A stretch of DNA of 64,000 nt from Brachionus plicatilis (GCA_010279815.1 QEOQ01000226.1:1124361-1188360); one strand, 5' to 3'; counted from the first letter of the stretch, positions 44,800-56,072 are shown. Program-made: numbers and translations. The notes: a model not told the origin generated them from the letters alone.

Positions 44800-45130
44800 T
44801 TTATTGAACATTTTTAAATTTTTACATTTTTACATTTTAACCCTAACCCTTTTTGAGAGAAGAAAAAAAAATCTCAAAATCAAAAAATCTAAAAAAATTT
44901 TCATTCAAAAAAAGTAATAATAAATTCGCAATTACTTAAAAAGGAGTTTTAGAAAAATTTAAGTGTAAGAACCAAGGATAATTTTTTGAAAATCCCTTTT
45001 AATTAATTGCGAATTTATTATTACTTTTCTTGAATGAAAATTTTTTTAGATTTTTTGATTTTGAGTTTTTTTTTTCTTCCCTCAAAAATGTAAAAATGTA
45101 AAAATATAAAAATGTACAATAAATTACATT
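44800..45130. mobile_element. Foldback MITE, second copy of the 26455-26765 family
   Basis: Arms TCTAAAAAAATTTTCATTCA, AGTAATAATAAATTCGCAAT and complements, with a GGAGTTTTAGAAAAATTTAA centre. It occupies the intron between the two orphan exons. Confidence 0.7.
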
Positions 45131-45174
45131 TTGCCAAATCTAAATCTGATTGTTGTTTCTCTGTGCTCTTACAG

Positions 45175-45238
45175 TATGCGCAAAAGAAAAAGCTGTCAAA
45201 ACTTTAGATTTGATTTTCCCACTCAGCAATGACATTTG
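45175..45238 (+). CDS. Orphan exon 2 of an unidentified plus-strand gene
   Basis: Very good acceptor (TTTCTCTGTGCTCTTACAG) and donor (TTTG|GTAATC). Two nt complete the codon left by the exon ending at 44772 (giving Ile), followed by CAKEKAVKTLDLIFPLSNDI and TG. The next exon should lie downstream but the LINE at 45420-47790 begins within 200 bp, so the gene is probably interrupted. Product unknown. Confidence 0.45.
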
Positions 45239-45419
45239 GTAATCTATTTCAATCTTATATACGAATATATATGCAATTATCTCAAATCTTTAAACATTAT
45301 TTACAGATATTATTAAATTTATTTAAATAAAATTTCAATAATAAATTAAATAAAATATTCAATTTTCAACACCCTTTCAATCATTGAACATCCTGGGTGT
45401 TTATTTTAAATTTTTTTTT

Positions 45420-47790
45420 AGTAGTAGCAGTAGTATATTTGCTTCGTGGAAACCCACAAGCTGGAACGTGGGCCAGAGCTTTAAAAAAAACGCCCAACTG
45501 TAGCAGCCAGGTTACCTGTTATGTTATGAGCCTCTGGGCCTGGGCATCATTGCATTTGAACCTATCCTCTTAACTAATTTTCTCGACTGCCCTTTAATAA
45601 CCGTTCACATGGGATAGAAAAAAAAAAATAATGTTGATAAATAAAATCTAAAAGAACTAAAAAAATGATAAATAATGTTAAGCAAAAATAATGAATAAAA
45701 AAATGTATCTTATGCTGATTTTTGAATTCTTGAAACACTATTAACCAAGCTTTTTCCGATTCACTTCTTCTCTAAGCCAAAAATCCAATATTGCTATGAA
45801 AGTATTGAGGCTACTAGCGTTTACTATACTGTACGGCAGCTGCAAAATGCTGGCTGACCGGTGGGCGAACCGCGGTCAGCTGTTTTTATTAAAATATTGA
45901 AAAATTGTTCGAAAGCTGCGGTATTGTGGATACCATGTTAGTGAAGAAATGCACTGATTGACGAGTGAAAGTCGTTGATTTCACATGAAGTGAAACTTTG
46001 CGACCATGACCGCAGGAACATCTTGAAAGACGCTTGTTTTAAGATACGGCCTTTGATCAGTCAATACGCTCGAGCTCATTCAATGACTTAAAAAATTGAA
46101 TTAAATCAACTCTTTTGCACTTGAGATCGAGTGTGGTGATCGACATTTTGTTTAAACAATCGCTATATTTAAGATTTCTATTAATGTTAGGTATTTTCGA
46201 GGCTCTTCTTTGAACTTTTTCAAGCATGATCGACTGTGCAGCATTTGGTGGGCTCCACATTGGTTTCGCAAATTCCAAGTGGGATTTACGTATGTGGTGT
46301 AGAGAGTAAACGACAGGTTTCGGTCGCAACTTCAAAAGGGATGAAGATTAAAAAAACATATAAAATGTTACTAAAACATATAAAAAGTGAATCAAGCATA
46401 AAACTATTTTTATTTTATAAAAATGTGAATCAAAACATAAACTTATTTTTAAATTCTGTGAATAAAACATAAATTAAATTTATCAAAAAGTGATCCAAAA
46501 CATATAAATTTATACAAAGTATAAAAAAAATTTAAATCAATTTGATCAATAAAAAAGGTGAAAAAAACATATATTATTCCATTTCGTACCATGGCCCGAC
46601 TTCTGGGTTAATATAAACTTTATGCTTGCCATTACACTTAAATATTTTATTTTATTTTTTTATTGAGTTCGATATCGGAGTTGAATTTAGCCATAAAAAT
46701 CCATTCGATTTTTCTTTTCATGGTTGAAAAAAAAATTAAATATCTAAATTAAAGGTTTATGTTTTAATCATTTTTCTTCAAAATAATTTCAAGTTAGTTT
46801 TTTTTTATTTCGATATGTTTTATTCACTTTTTGAAAAATTTATTTAGTCATTTATGTTTTATTCACATTTAGCAAAAAGTGTATATGTTTTAGTCACATT
46901 TTAAGTTAATTATGTTCGAATTTATGTTTTACTTCACTCTTTTACAAAGTTAAAATCTCAATTTTTTCTTTATGTTTTGATTTTTAAGATTAACATTTTA
47001 TATGTTTTTTTAATCTGCTTCCCTTCAAAAGTATTTTTAAGCATACCAAGAATTTTTGATGCTTTGTTTAAGCAGACTTGAGTCTGAAACTTCCATTTCA
47101 TGTCGCTCTCAACATAGATGCCCAAGTCTCTTTCTACCTCACTTATTTCGAGATTGTGACCAGAATCACCATAACGCATTGTAAATATGTGGTAAGTTAT
47201 TCGAAATTACGAATAACTTGACCATTACCAAATAGCATTAATTTAGATTTTTTACAGTTTAGTTACATGCACCATTTGTCGCACCATTCTACTTTTCTAT
47301 CGAGATCTGATTGGAGTGCATCACTTTTCTCTCTAGTTTCGACGGTGCTGAGCACCTTACTGTCATCTGCATAGAGTTTAAACTGGTTTTTGAACAGTGT
47401 CCGGTAGGTCTTTTTATAAAATATGAAAAGAAGAGGGGCTGGTACTGAACCTTGTGGCACTCTCATTCTGACTCTATACTGTCCACTACGACCCTTTGTT
47501 TTCGAGTGGAAAGAAAGGATAAAATCCAATCGTAGAGATTACCCACCATGCCATATAACTTAGGTTTAATTAGAAGACGTTTGTGCGGCACTTTATCGAA
47601 AGCCTTGGCAAAGTCAAGGTACATAAGGCAAATGGGTTTAACTTTTGCCATTTGGTAGGTGACGAAGTCAAGGGTCTCGTGTTAGTTCGTCGTGCAGCAC
47701 CTTTTGCCAAAACCATGCTGTTTTTTATTAATCAAGATGTTTTCTGTTATGTTCGGCAAGAGCTAGGTTAGGAGTTAGGGTAAGATAAGG
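45420..47790 (-). mobile_element. Degenerate CR1/Jockey-like LINE, minus strand
   Basis: 5'-truncated non-LTR retrotransposon. Recognisable reverse-transcriptase blocks from high to low coordinate: NKKQHGFGK, YLDFAKAFDKVPHK (47.6 kb), RVPQGSVPAPLLFIF and KLYADDSKVL (47.4 kb), ERDLGIYVESDMKW (47.1 kb), HLEFAKPMWSPPNAAQ and LEKVQRRASK (46.3 kb), then a C-terminus ending at a TAA near 45745. At least one stop (47.69 kb) and frameshifts (47.5 kb) kill it. The 3'UTR is GC-richer and finishes in TACTACTGCTACTACT followed by A-rich sequence at 45420. It is interrupted by the foldback element 46346-47015. Confidence 0.85.
46346..47015. mobile_element. Foldback element with inverted arrays of GTGAATAAAACATAAA
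   Basis: Terminal inverted repeats GATTAAAAAAACATATAAAATG. The left 150 bp holds five or so copies of (G)TGAATMAAACATAAA in one orientation and the right 250 bp holds as many in the other (TTTATGTTTTATTCACTTT). The middle (46570-46740) is unique. It sits in the LINE between the EGKQ and VVYSLHH codons. Confidence 0.75.
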
Positions 47791-47837
47791 TTTGGTAATA
47801 CTATCGGAATTTTTTTTCAAAGGTAAAGGTAGTTTGA

Positions 47838-48244
47838 GCATTTAGTTTGAGCACGAGTGGAAAAAAATGACTTTTAAAATAAAGAAACTTATTCCTATGT
47901 AAATAGAGTATTTGAAGATGATTAAAGCTCAATTTGCCTCGATTCTGTAGCATTTACTGCTATTAACAATTCTAAAATTAAATACTAATATTTTTTCACT
48001 GTAAATCAACGATTAATTAATATTTTTTTCTGACATTATTTAAATTATTTTGTAATAAAATTGGAAAACAAAAAATTTTTTATTCTAAAAAATTGTTCTT
48101 CGAGGCTATTTATAAAATTTACACCCATCAGGATTGTGAAGAAACATTACCAGATCACCAAAAGATCAATTTTTTTTGATTCTGATTTGATTTGTATGTT
48201 TACAAAATATATCAAAATAATTTAACAATTAGAACGATCTTTTA
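47838..48244 (+). pseudogene. Duplicated last-exon tail and 3' flank of the tetraspanin gene
   Basis: Closely matches 55414-55820: it starts inside the tetraspanin cytoplasmic-tail codons (TTTAGTTTGAGCA...GAGTGG), keeps the region of the stop codon and the TTCTTCGAGGCTA and CATCAGGATTGTGAAGAAAC 3' flank, with frame-breaking indels. It has no upstream exons, so it is a fragment. The duplication continues past the LINE into 49387-49856. Confidence 0.8.
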
Positions 48245-49392
48245 ATTATTATTATTATTATTTATTTGTTTTCTGTTCGAGCATGCGCTCCTTCAGATAA
48301 AAAAAAGAAAAAAAATAAAATAAAATAAGATAAAATAAAATAATTAAAACAGTTTAAAAAATTTTTAAATTTAAAGTAAGTTATTTTTCATTTATGAGTG
48401 AGAGGATGAGATACAAAAATAATAATTAAATAGCTGTTTAGTTTATAAAAAATAAAAATAGAGTTGGGAGAGAAAAAAAAAACAAAAAAAAATATAGATA
48501 AGATCCTAAGAGTCAGAAAATTTTTGTATAATTAGGTAGCAGCTACATAGAGGAGTGGGATTCGTAATAAATCTAGAGTCGAAGCCTCTTTGATACTCCG
48601 AAACAAGTCTTTTAGTCAATGGAACTGAATAATCAAGAGCATTACGAAGGTAATTTTCTAAGAGATTGCTTAATCTGTGGTCAATTTTACTGATATTCAA
48701 TTTATTTTCTGCTTCATAGAATAATGATTCAGAGGAGGTTCTGAGAGGAAGTTTTAGAATGCATCTAACAGCAGTATTTTGAATAACTTGTAACTTTTGT
48801 AAACCCGATTCGGAGAATGAGTTAAGACATGGAAAATTATAATCCAGAATTGAGCCAATAAGTGCCTTGTAAAGACTAGCTAGTGTATTGTGGTTGAGCT
48901 TCCAATTTTTTGAAGACAAAATTTTTATTATATTGAGTCTATTCATGCATTTAGTCTTTACTTCTTTAATTTGTTTATCAAAGCAAAGACTTTCATCAAA
49001 GTACAGACCAAGAAATTTATTAGTTTTAGAATAGGGAATAGTTTTGTTGAATAACTGAAGTCTAAAGGTATTATTAAATTTCTTATTTTTTGTGAAAATT
49101 GTGTAGCTACATTTATTTGGGCACATTTTCATCTTCCATTTGCATAGCCATGGCTCTATTTCTTTTAAGTAGTTATTTATTTCTCTTTCAATTCTTACTG
49201 TCTTTTTAAATATGAAGAAAGTAATCAGATCATCAGCAAACAGGAGTGAGTATTTTTTGTTCGAAATATCAGATTTGGGAACATCATTAATAAATATGCT
49301 AAAGAGTAAGGGGCTTATTACTGAGCCTTGTGGAACACCTGCCCTAATTGGAAATGAATTTGATGTAAAGTCATATAATCGTTTAATAGAAC
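48245..49392 (-). mobile_element. 5'-truncated LINE, minus strand
   Basis: Inserted into the duplicated segment with about TTTAAT repeated on either side. An uninterrupted frame from 49392 to 48506 encodes the RT second half and C-terminus: IRAGVPQGSVISPLLFSIF, YSLLFADDLITF, PWLCKWKMKMCPNKCSYTIF, KFLGLYFDESLCFDKQI, and a tail ending QKFSDS. The 3'UTR ends with a GGAGCGCATGCTC hairpin and (AAATAATAAT)n tail at 48245-48285. The Jockey/CR1-like order is clear; clade not certain. Confidence 0.85.
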
Positions 49393-49656
49393 CAGAGTTG
49401 TTTAAAAGTCACAAGTCTCAAGTCAAGTCAAAGTCCAGGCTTTAAAATTTTGAATACTGAAGAAGAATTGTGAAGAATTTTTTACTAAAATTGCAAGAAA
49501 ATTCTAATATATGGCAAATCTATTGCATTAGACAACCCAAGAGTATATAAATTTTTTGATATGAAGCCTGAGTTAGCAAATTTAAAAATTAATTAAAAAA
49601 GTCCGGACTTTTTTTTTAATGACTGGCACTTTTTTTTTGGGCTTTTAAACAACTCA
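49393..49656. mobile_element. hAT-like MITE, CAGAGTTG family
   Basis: CAGAGTTGTTTAAAAGTCAC at the left, GGGCTTTTAAACAACTCAG at the right, about 264 bp with the family interior. It was present before the segmental duplication, because the copy at 55829-56072 occupies the same site. Confidence 0.75.
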
Positions 49657-49782
49657 GATTTTTAAAAATATTTTCTCTGAAATTTAAAAAGTGAATTTAA
49701 TAGCAAAAAAAAATTGATAGAATGTAAAATAATGCCCTAAATTTTCAGTGCAAAAGAAAAAATTAAAATTTTTTTGTTAAAT

Positions 49783-51378
49783 TTATTTCCAAATAGAAAT
49801 AATTCCTTTTGATAAACAAAAAACAAAATCACCACTGGATAAAAGTTTGCCAAAATGAATAAGTCCTGCTTTATAATTATTATTTACTATATTCATCTCT
49901 TCTTCGCATTTTGGATGGCCTTTGTTCCAAACACGAATGATGCCAGTATTACTAAAAGTCAAAAAGCGAGCATCATCAATTTTTTGAATAGAAACAATTA
50001 ATCCATTTAAAGGCTCAAATGCCTTCAGACAACTTTTAGACTCAATGTTCCAAACACGCATGCTTCCATCTTTGGCACAGCTAACAAACTCTTTTTCGTT
50101 CAATTTTTCAAGCAAAATCACATTTTTTTCATGTCCAATAAAAGACTCAATTTCAGCAAAAGAGCCATTGGTAAAATCTACCAAATTAGCTAACTTTATT
50201 AAATTTGACTTAGTGGTATACAATAAACGACTTTGGTCAAACATTTTTAGAAAAACTATTTTTTTCTCATCTTTGAAACAACCTCCAAAAATTAACTTGT
50301 CACCATTTATAGTCCATATATTGATATTTCCACACTCATGGCCCGTAATAATCCGGTCCGTGATCTCGCATATTTCCACAAAACTAATAAAACCTGGAGT
50401 ATCTATATTCATTGTGTGGTTAGCTCCATTCTTATCATATACTATCAAATTGTCTTTTATAAAGGTGATAATTTGGTCGTGCCTGCTGACTTTAATGCGC
50501 TTTCTGCCGGTCACATTGCACTCTGGACGCTGCTTGATTGTTTTGATTAAAACTGGATTTTGGATGTCCACAAGTTTTATTGTCTCATCTTCAGTGATGA
50601 CCACGAGTTCTCCAGATTTCAACACGCCAAGGTCCCAAATGGAATTCTGGCCCACTCTTATATTTTTTTCAAATTTTAACCTGTCAAAATTTAAGGACGT
50701 AAAAGTAAGGTTGACCAAAAATTTACTAAAATCAAATTTTAAATCATTTTTGTTCTCATTCAAATTTATAATTTTAATGTTTTCTATTAAATTATTAATC
50801 TGGCTCACTTTATCTGTTAGCATTTTCATTTTTGAGTTCAATACCACACTTTTGGCTTCGAAACAGCGCGATGAATCTTCAAGGCGAATTTTTTTGTCAA
50901 ATTTTTCAACAAGCAGGTCCTCTAGTTGATTGCGTTCCAGCGATTTGAATAAATTGTTCAGCTCATTTTGTTTGACTATTTTAAAGTGGTTTATTTGTTC
51001 GACCATTTGGTCAGTGTGCAGGCTAATTTTGTCCAAATAAAGAGAAATGAGCTCTTCTTTTCTGGAGTACACTTTTTTGATCAATTTTGTAAAAAAGGGC
51101 TCTAGGTCCAAGTGCTGCTGAATCGAATCGAATTCGGTTAATTTATTCTTGAGATTTTCGATAGTCTGGTAATACTCTTCCTGTTTGATTTTTACCTGAT
51201 TCTTATTCATTGAAAAACAGGCGTGTTTGTCAACTTGGTGGTTGCGGCAGATTGGGCACTCGAAGTGGTCTTCTAATTGTTTCAAATGGTCGTAGCATAC
51301 GACGTACCCGCATGTCAGAGTCATCAATTTGCATTCTAGGTGCCAGATTTTGAAACAAAGCTCACACTCAAATGACAT
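49783..51378 (-). CDS. RING finger / coiled-coil / WD40 protein, intact single exon
   Basis: Likely E3 ubiquitin ligase whose WD40 propeller binds substrate; cytoplasmic, no signal peptide or membrane segment. 531 residues from a clear ATG. RING-type zinc finger at 5-44: C5-C8, C16, C23, C28-H31, C41-C44 (FECPICRNHQ). Residues 55-215 are Lys/Glu/Leu-rich and coiled-coil-like. About 235-531 hold degenerate WD repeats: NIWTINGDK, FIGHEKNVILLEKL with SCAKDGSMRVWNIESKS, SNTGIIRVWNKG and a final LSKGIISIWK. One uninterrupted frame with no intron, unlike its neighbours, which could mean an old retrocopy or an intronless family. The 3' end faces a duplicated tetraspanin 3' end, and a fragment of its own 3' end lies at 56180-56229. 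Confidence 0.85.
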   Translation of the reverse strand: MSFECELCFKIWHLECKLMTLTCGYVVCYDHLKQLEDHFECPICRNHQVDKHACFSMNKNQVKIKQEEYYQTIENLKNKLTEFDSIQQHLDLEPFFTKLIKKVYSRKEELISLYLDKISLHTDQMVEQINHFKIVKQNELNNLFKSLERNQLEDLLVEKFDKKIRLEDSSRCFEAKSVVLNSKMKMLTDKVSQINNLIENIKIINLNENKNDLKFDFSKFLVNLTFTSLNFDRLKFEKNIRVGQNSIWDLGVLKSGELVVITEDETIKLVDIQNPVLIKTIKQRPECNVTGRKRIKVSRHDQIITFIKDNLIVYDKNGANHTMNIDTPGFISFVEICEITDRIITGHECGNINIWTINGDKLIFGGCFKDEKKIVFLKMFDQSRLLYTTKSNLIKLANLVDFTNGSFAEIESFIGHEKNVILLEKLNEKEFVSCAKDGSMRVWNIESKSCLKAFEPLNGLIVSIQKIDDARFLTFSNTGIIRVWNKGHPKCEEEMNIVNNNYKAGLIHFGKLLSSGDFVFCLSKGIISIWK

Positions 51379-53741
51379 ATTTGAAAAAATTTTTTTAAAA
51401 ATATAAATTTTAAAATTTTAATTATTTATTTCAAGAAAAATTTTTAAATAAACAATTACAAGAAAAATTTTTTGTCTTTGACTTTTTAATTGATAGTTGA
51501 AATTTTAATTTTCAAAAATTTGCTTCTAAAAAATTGGATGAATATCCAAAAAACAGAATAACCATGAAAATTTTTATTTTTACAAATTTTTAAGATAGAA
51601 AATCAGTAAAATAGAAATGATGGATTTTAAATTTTTTAATCAAATCAGTGACCATTCTTTTCAATTAAAATTTTAACAACTTTTAGTTATCAAATCAGGA
51701 AAATTTGTAATAACTTTATTTACTTTTTGTTTATATTAATTTATAATAATCGTTGTTTCAAATTTATTATTTAAATATAAATTTTAATATCTTTAAAAAA
51801 GAAGTTTTTTTTAATTAAATATTCTTTATACTTTTAGTTATTTCAAATGGAATTCTTAAAACAACACTCATCAAAAAAAAAAAAAAACACTTGTATTTTT
51901 TTCATGATTAATTTTTATTAGATTAATAACTTACATATAGAATAAAAAATTAAACTCTTTTAATTGAGAAAAATGTGTATTTATGTTCGTCTTAAACGTC
52001 GAACGTATAGATAAATTTTGAATTATTATTTCAATTAAAACATTTAATTTTAAATTGTTTACTTATTCGTATGGCAAATTGAAGTTTCAGATCAAAATTT
52101 GAGATAAAAACGATCATTTAAAATTTTAAAACTAAATTTTTCTGATGGTTTTGATAATTTTTAAGAAATAAATACTAAACATTAGTAGACATTTTAGATG
52201 GTCTACTAATGTTTAGATTACCATCAGATTGATTATCAAATTAACATCAAATTAATTGATATCTAATTTATTTAACAAAAAGAATCAATAATTTAAATAA
52301 TTTAGATAAAGTTAATTGAGAATTTCAAAAAAACTTTTTATATTCATTCATTCAAAATTTTTTGATTTTATTGATACATTTTTTAATTATTCTGATACTC
52401 AATAATAATTTTTGTGTTCTCAGTTTTTATTTTTATAACAATTTATGAAATTTTAAAACAAATAAGATTTTCATCATCAATTTTTAAAAGTTAATTTTTT
52501 GTTATATTAAATTTTTTTTATCAATAAACTTCAAATTCTAAGTTTATTCAATGTTTAGTATCGATTAAAATAATTTCAAACTTTGATCAAATTAAAAAAA
52601 AATATATATTTATTAAATTTCTTTGATAAACATAATTTAGAGATTTTTGAAAAATTTTATTATTAAAAAACTGCCCAATTCAAACTATAAGATAAATAAT
52701 AAATGTTACTTTAATGCCTATAAATTTTTATTACACATCTAATTAAATTTTTTTTTTCGACCGTCTAACGGTCTTTCAGTTGGTTGGCCATTTCACGGTC
52801 GGTCTGTCACTTGACTGCGGCTTCGCCTGCCAGTCTTGGCCGCTTGCACGACCGGCCACAGTTTCTGCCATTTTTTTTCTGGCTTTAAATGGCCTTTTTT
52901 CCCTAAAATATTATCATTATTTTCTTTTTTTTTTAGTAAATTAAACCAATAATGAATTTAAATATTATTGATATTTTATTTTTGTCTTATTAAAACATGA
53001 GTAAAATTATTTTGAGTAAAAAAGGTACAACAAAGTATGTTGCACTTTGTTACAGTGGTATTTTTAAGAATATTTTATTAACTTTAATTTTTATTCATCA
53101 AAAAAGGAAGAATTTTTGTTCAATTTGTATTCGAATTTCACAATACCTTGACCGCGAAGTTTGTATGATATTGAATTTTTACCGTTCTATGCAGTCATGG
53201 TTGCGGCCAAATGAATGTTTTGCCGTTCCAGGGAAATAATGTGGCGGCCAAAAACATTTTCGACCAGCAGAAAGAGCTAAAAAAATAAAATTAAGAATTG
53301 AGTTGAAAAAATTTGAAATTTAAATCAATAATGTGACTCACTGGCTAAGAAAAAAAATTGAATTTGATTTATTGATTTATTGAGAAAAAAAATCGATTTT
53401 AAATAAAATTTTCATACGGATTTTTTTTCACTTAAGTCTAATACAAACGTGAGCAGATACTATCGATTTTTGGTCCAAATAAATCAATGGAAAATCAATT
53501 ATCTTTGATTGAGCATTTACTATACATCTGAGTGATGTGTGCACCATTAGGGACAAAATTTAAATCAAGTAAAATTTAAAAAAATTATAAATGAGCTTTT
53601 TAATGTCAGATTTGTTTTTTTCATTTATAATCAAGTCTCGCAAATCTTAAAACTGCTCGGCTAAAAAGTCTAAAACTGCAATTAATCTTATTTATTCTAG
53701 ATCAACACTAGTCATTTCAAATGCAATTTTAATACTCTAAA
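51379..53741. other. Intergenic region between RING-WD40 and tetraspanin genes
   Basis: Divergent arrangement, so promoters of both genes should lie here; no motif stands out. 52073-52500 is a diverged copy of the GGCAAATTGAAGTTTCAGATC hAT-like MITE. 52757-52872 is a GC-rich island (own entry). 53000-53150 is a small MITE with ACAAAGTATGTTGCACTTTG and TTTCACAATACC. Confidence 0.45.
52757..52872. other. GC-rich island of unknown nature
   Basis: About 115 bases near 55-60% GC in a region otherwise around 20%. Contains CGACCGTCTAACGGTC-type inverted words and GGCCGCTTGCACGACCGGCC. On the minus strand it holds a 31-codon frame beginning MAETVAGRASGQDWQAKPQS. A second GC-rich patch (GTTGCGGCCAAATG, GTGGCGGCC) lies at 53200-53280 and may be the other end of the same element. 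No tRNA or rRNA fold recognised. Confidence 0.4.
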
Positions 53742-55564
53742 ATGCTTTGTAAATATTTTCGTTTGCCAAAAAATTGTACAGAATTTTTCTATCGGCTGAT
53801 CCGGGCGAGTCTTTACGCGTTCACATTCATATTATGTGTAATTTTTTTTTATTTAATAAAAAAAAAAATTTTAAATTTATTTCAAATAAAAGATTTTTGG
53901 TGTGTGTTTGGTATTTTTCTCATTTTGGTACATTTACGAAGGCCAAAATTACCATTTGGACAACTCGATCAAATTCAGTGTGTTCACAGCCTCATTTGTG
54001 ATCGGCTTTGTGCTCTTCTGTTTGTCCGCTTGTGGCCTCTTGGGCGTGCTGAACGAAAAAACCCTCCTGGCCAAAATAGTCTGCAAAAATAATTTATTTT
54101 TAAATTAAAAAATAAAAATTTTATTTGAAGTTTTTAATTGGAATTGTGTTGCTGATGATCATCGAGCTAAATCTAGTATTTCTAATCTACTCTTACAAAA
54201 AAGAAATCATGAACCATGCCAACTCCATATTCCGCAAGTTTTTGCTCGAATATGCGGACGATGATGACGTCCGCACTCTTGTTGACACAATTCAATCTGA
54301 TGTAAGTCTAATCTTAAAATAAATTAAAAAAAATTTTCTTTCAAAAAAAATTTTTTTTGATTTGACTTAAAATTTTTTAATTCAAAAAAAAAAGTTTTAA
54401 AAAAGGTGAAAAATAGTTTAGCCTAAAAGTTTTAGATCATCATAAATTTAAAAAAATTAAATACATTTTTTTTTGACTTTGGCACAAGTCTGGGTTATCT
54501 AATTAGAATTGAATTAATTAAATTTAAATTAAAAGGGTTTTGAAGAAAGGTGAATAAGAATCAAGCTTAAAAGTTTTTGATCATCATAAGTTCAAAAAGA
54601 TTAAATAAATTTTTTTTTGACTTTGGCACAAGTCTATCTTGTCTAATCTAATTAAAATTAAATAAGATTTTTTTTTTAAATTAAATTTTTTATTATTTTT
54701 TTTTAGTTTAAGAACATCATAAATCAAAAAAAAATTGATAAAATAAAATAAAAATTTTTTTTTTTTGCTTTGACACAAGTCTTGTGTCTAATTAAAATTA
54801 AAATATCTTTTTTTTAAGTTAAAATGCTGCGGGATCAGTTCTCCGAATGACTGGGAGATAAATCCGTATTACAATTGCTCGTCTATAAGCACTCTGGCAT
54901 GTTCGGTGCCGGCTTCTTGCTGCTACAATTATTCACCAGTATTTTTAAATTCAATTTTTAATTTTTTTTAATTAATAATTAAATAAAGGAACATGATAAG
55001 TTTAATATGTTTTGTGGCGTCGGAATACGCCGCAATGAAACAGTGGTAATTTAGAAATTTTTTTTATTTAGGTAAATTTGAATATTTTTGTCCAAAAGAA
55101 TCAGATGTACAGAACAATTCACATAACTGGTTGTAAATATTCCATTTATGCGTTCTTGGACTACAAACACAAGCTGACATCGTCCATTTTGTCCGGAATT
55201 CTTGTTCCACAAGTAAATAGAAAAATTTTTAATTTTTGAATATTTTTAAATTTTTTTCCTAAAGCTAGTCGGGGTCCTGCTAATTGCAAGTTATATACTG
55301 ACACTTCGATTTTTGATACAGTATGAAAGTGTTGATGCAGACCAGTGTGAGTGTGAGGAAGAAAGCTATGTGGTAAAGTTCGAGAGGAGTAAAGATGATA
55401 TTCCAGTCCATAATCTATTTAGTTTGAGCATGAGTGGAAAAAATGACTTTTTAAATAAAGAAACTTATTCCTATATAAATAGAGTATTTGAGAATGATCA
55501 AAGCTCAATTTGCCCCGATTCTGTAGCATTTACTGCTATTGACAATTCAAAAATTAGATACTAA
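53742..55564 (+). CDS. Tetraspanin, 7 exons, complete
   Basis: Four-pass membrane organiser of tetraspanin-enriched microdomains. Exons 53742-53837, 53893-54078, 54131-54301, 54819-54938, 54989-55045, 55072-55212, 55265-55564; all introns are phase 0, total 1071 nt, 356 residues. TM1 spans about 24-47, TM2 64-85 (FVIGFVLFCLSACGLLGVL), TM3 95-116, TM4 247-273. The large loop has the CCG signature (C154-C155-G156), SVPASCC (C185-C186), C200 and C231, as in a disulphide-bonded LEL. The cytoplasmic tail of about 80 residues is long for the family and Ser/Glu/Asp-rich. Intron 2 would use a weak donor, ATA|GTCTGC, the only GT available. The last exon's end was duplicated to 47838. Subfamily not assigned. 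Confidence 0.9.
54302..54818 (+). other. Tetraspanin intron 3, with three repeat units
   Basis: 517-bp intron, ten times longer than its neighbours. TTTTTTTTGACTTTGGCACAAGTCT recurs at about 54467, 54607 and 54760, each preceded by a TCATCATAA(A/G)TT-AAAAA-ATTAAAT segment, giving a tandem array with a period of about 140-155 bp. Confidence 0.6.
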
Positions 55565-55828
55565 TTTTTTTTTCATTGTAAATCAACGATTAATTAATAT
55601 TTTTTTCTAGCATTATTTAAATTATTTTGTAATAAAATTGGAAAACAAAAAATTTTTTATTCTTAAAAATTGTTCTTCGAGGCTAATTTATAAAATTTAT
55701 ACCCATCAGGATTGTGAAGAAACATTACCAGATCACCAAGAGATCAAATTTTTTTGATACTGATTTGATTTGTATGTTTACAAAATATATCAAAATAATT
55801 TAACAATAAGAACGATCTTTTAATAGAA
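55565..55828 (+). other. Tetraspanin 3' flank (source of the copy at 47.99-48.24 kb)
   Basis: Contains TAATAAAATTGG 66 bp past the stop, a candidate polyadenylation signal, and CATCAGGATTGTGAAGAAAC. It ends where the hAT-like MITE begins. Confidence 0.5.
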
Positions 55829-56072
55829 CCAGAGTTGTTTAAAAGTCACAAGTCTCAAGTCAAGTCCAAGTCCAGGCTTTAAAATTTTGAATACTGAAGA
55901 AGAATTGTGAAGAGTTTTTTACTAAAATTGCAAGAAAATTCTAATATATGGCAAATCTATTGCATTAGACAACCCAAGATTATATAAATTTTCTGATATA
56001 AAGCTTGATCTAGCAAATTTAGAAAAATATTCTGGACTTTGACTTTTTTTGGGACTTTTAACAACTCAGATT
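55829..56072. mobile_element. hAT-like MITE, CAGAGTTG family (duplicate of 49393-49656)
   Basis: Same left end, same flanking AATAGAAC, same interior and AACAACTCAG right end as the copy at 49393; the two diverge by scattered substitutions. Confidence 0.75.

Noticed and set aside
44846..44860. CCCTAACCCT, telomere-like
   Set aside because: Fewer than two full units inside a foldback MITE; not a telomeric tract.
50045..50929. 294-codon plus-strand frame
   Set aside because: Antisense of the RING-WD40 gene; Ser/Phe/Leu-rich with no domain, while the minus strand has clear RING and WD motifs.
54125..54322. Start codon at MKFLIGIVLL as a separate gene
   Set aside because: It is the TM3 exon of the tetraspanin, whose phase-0 junctions fit on both sides.
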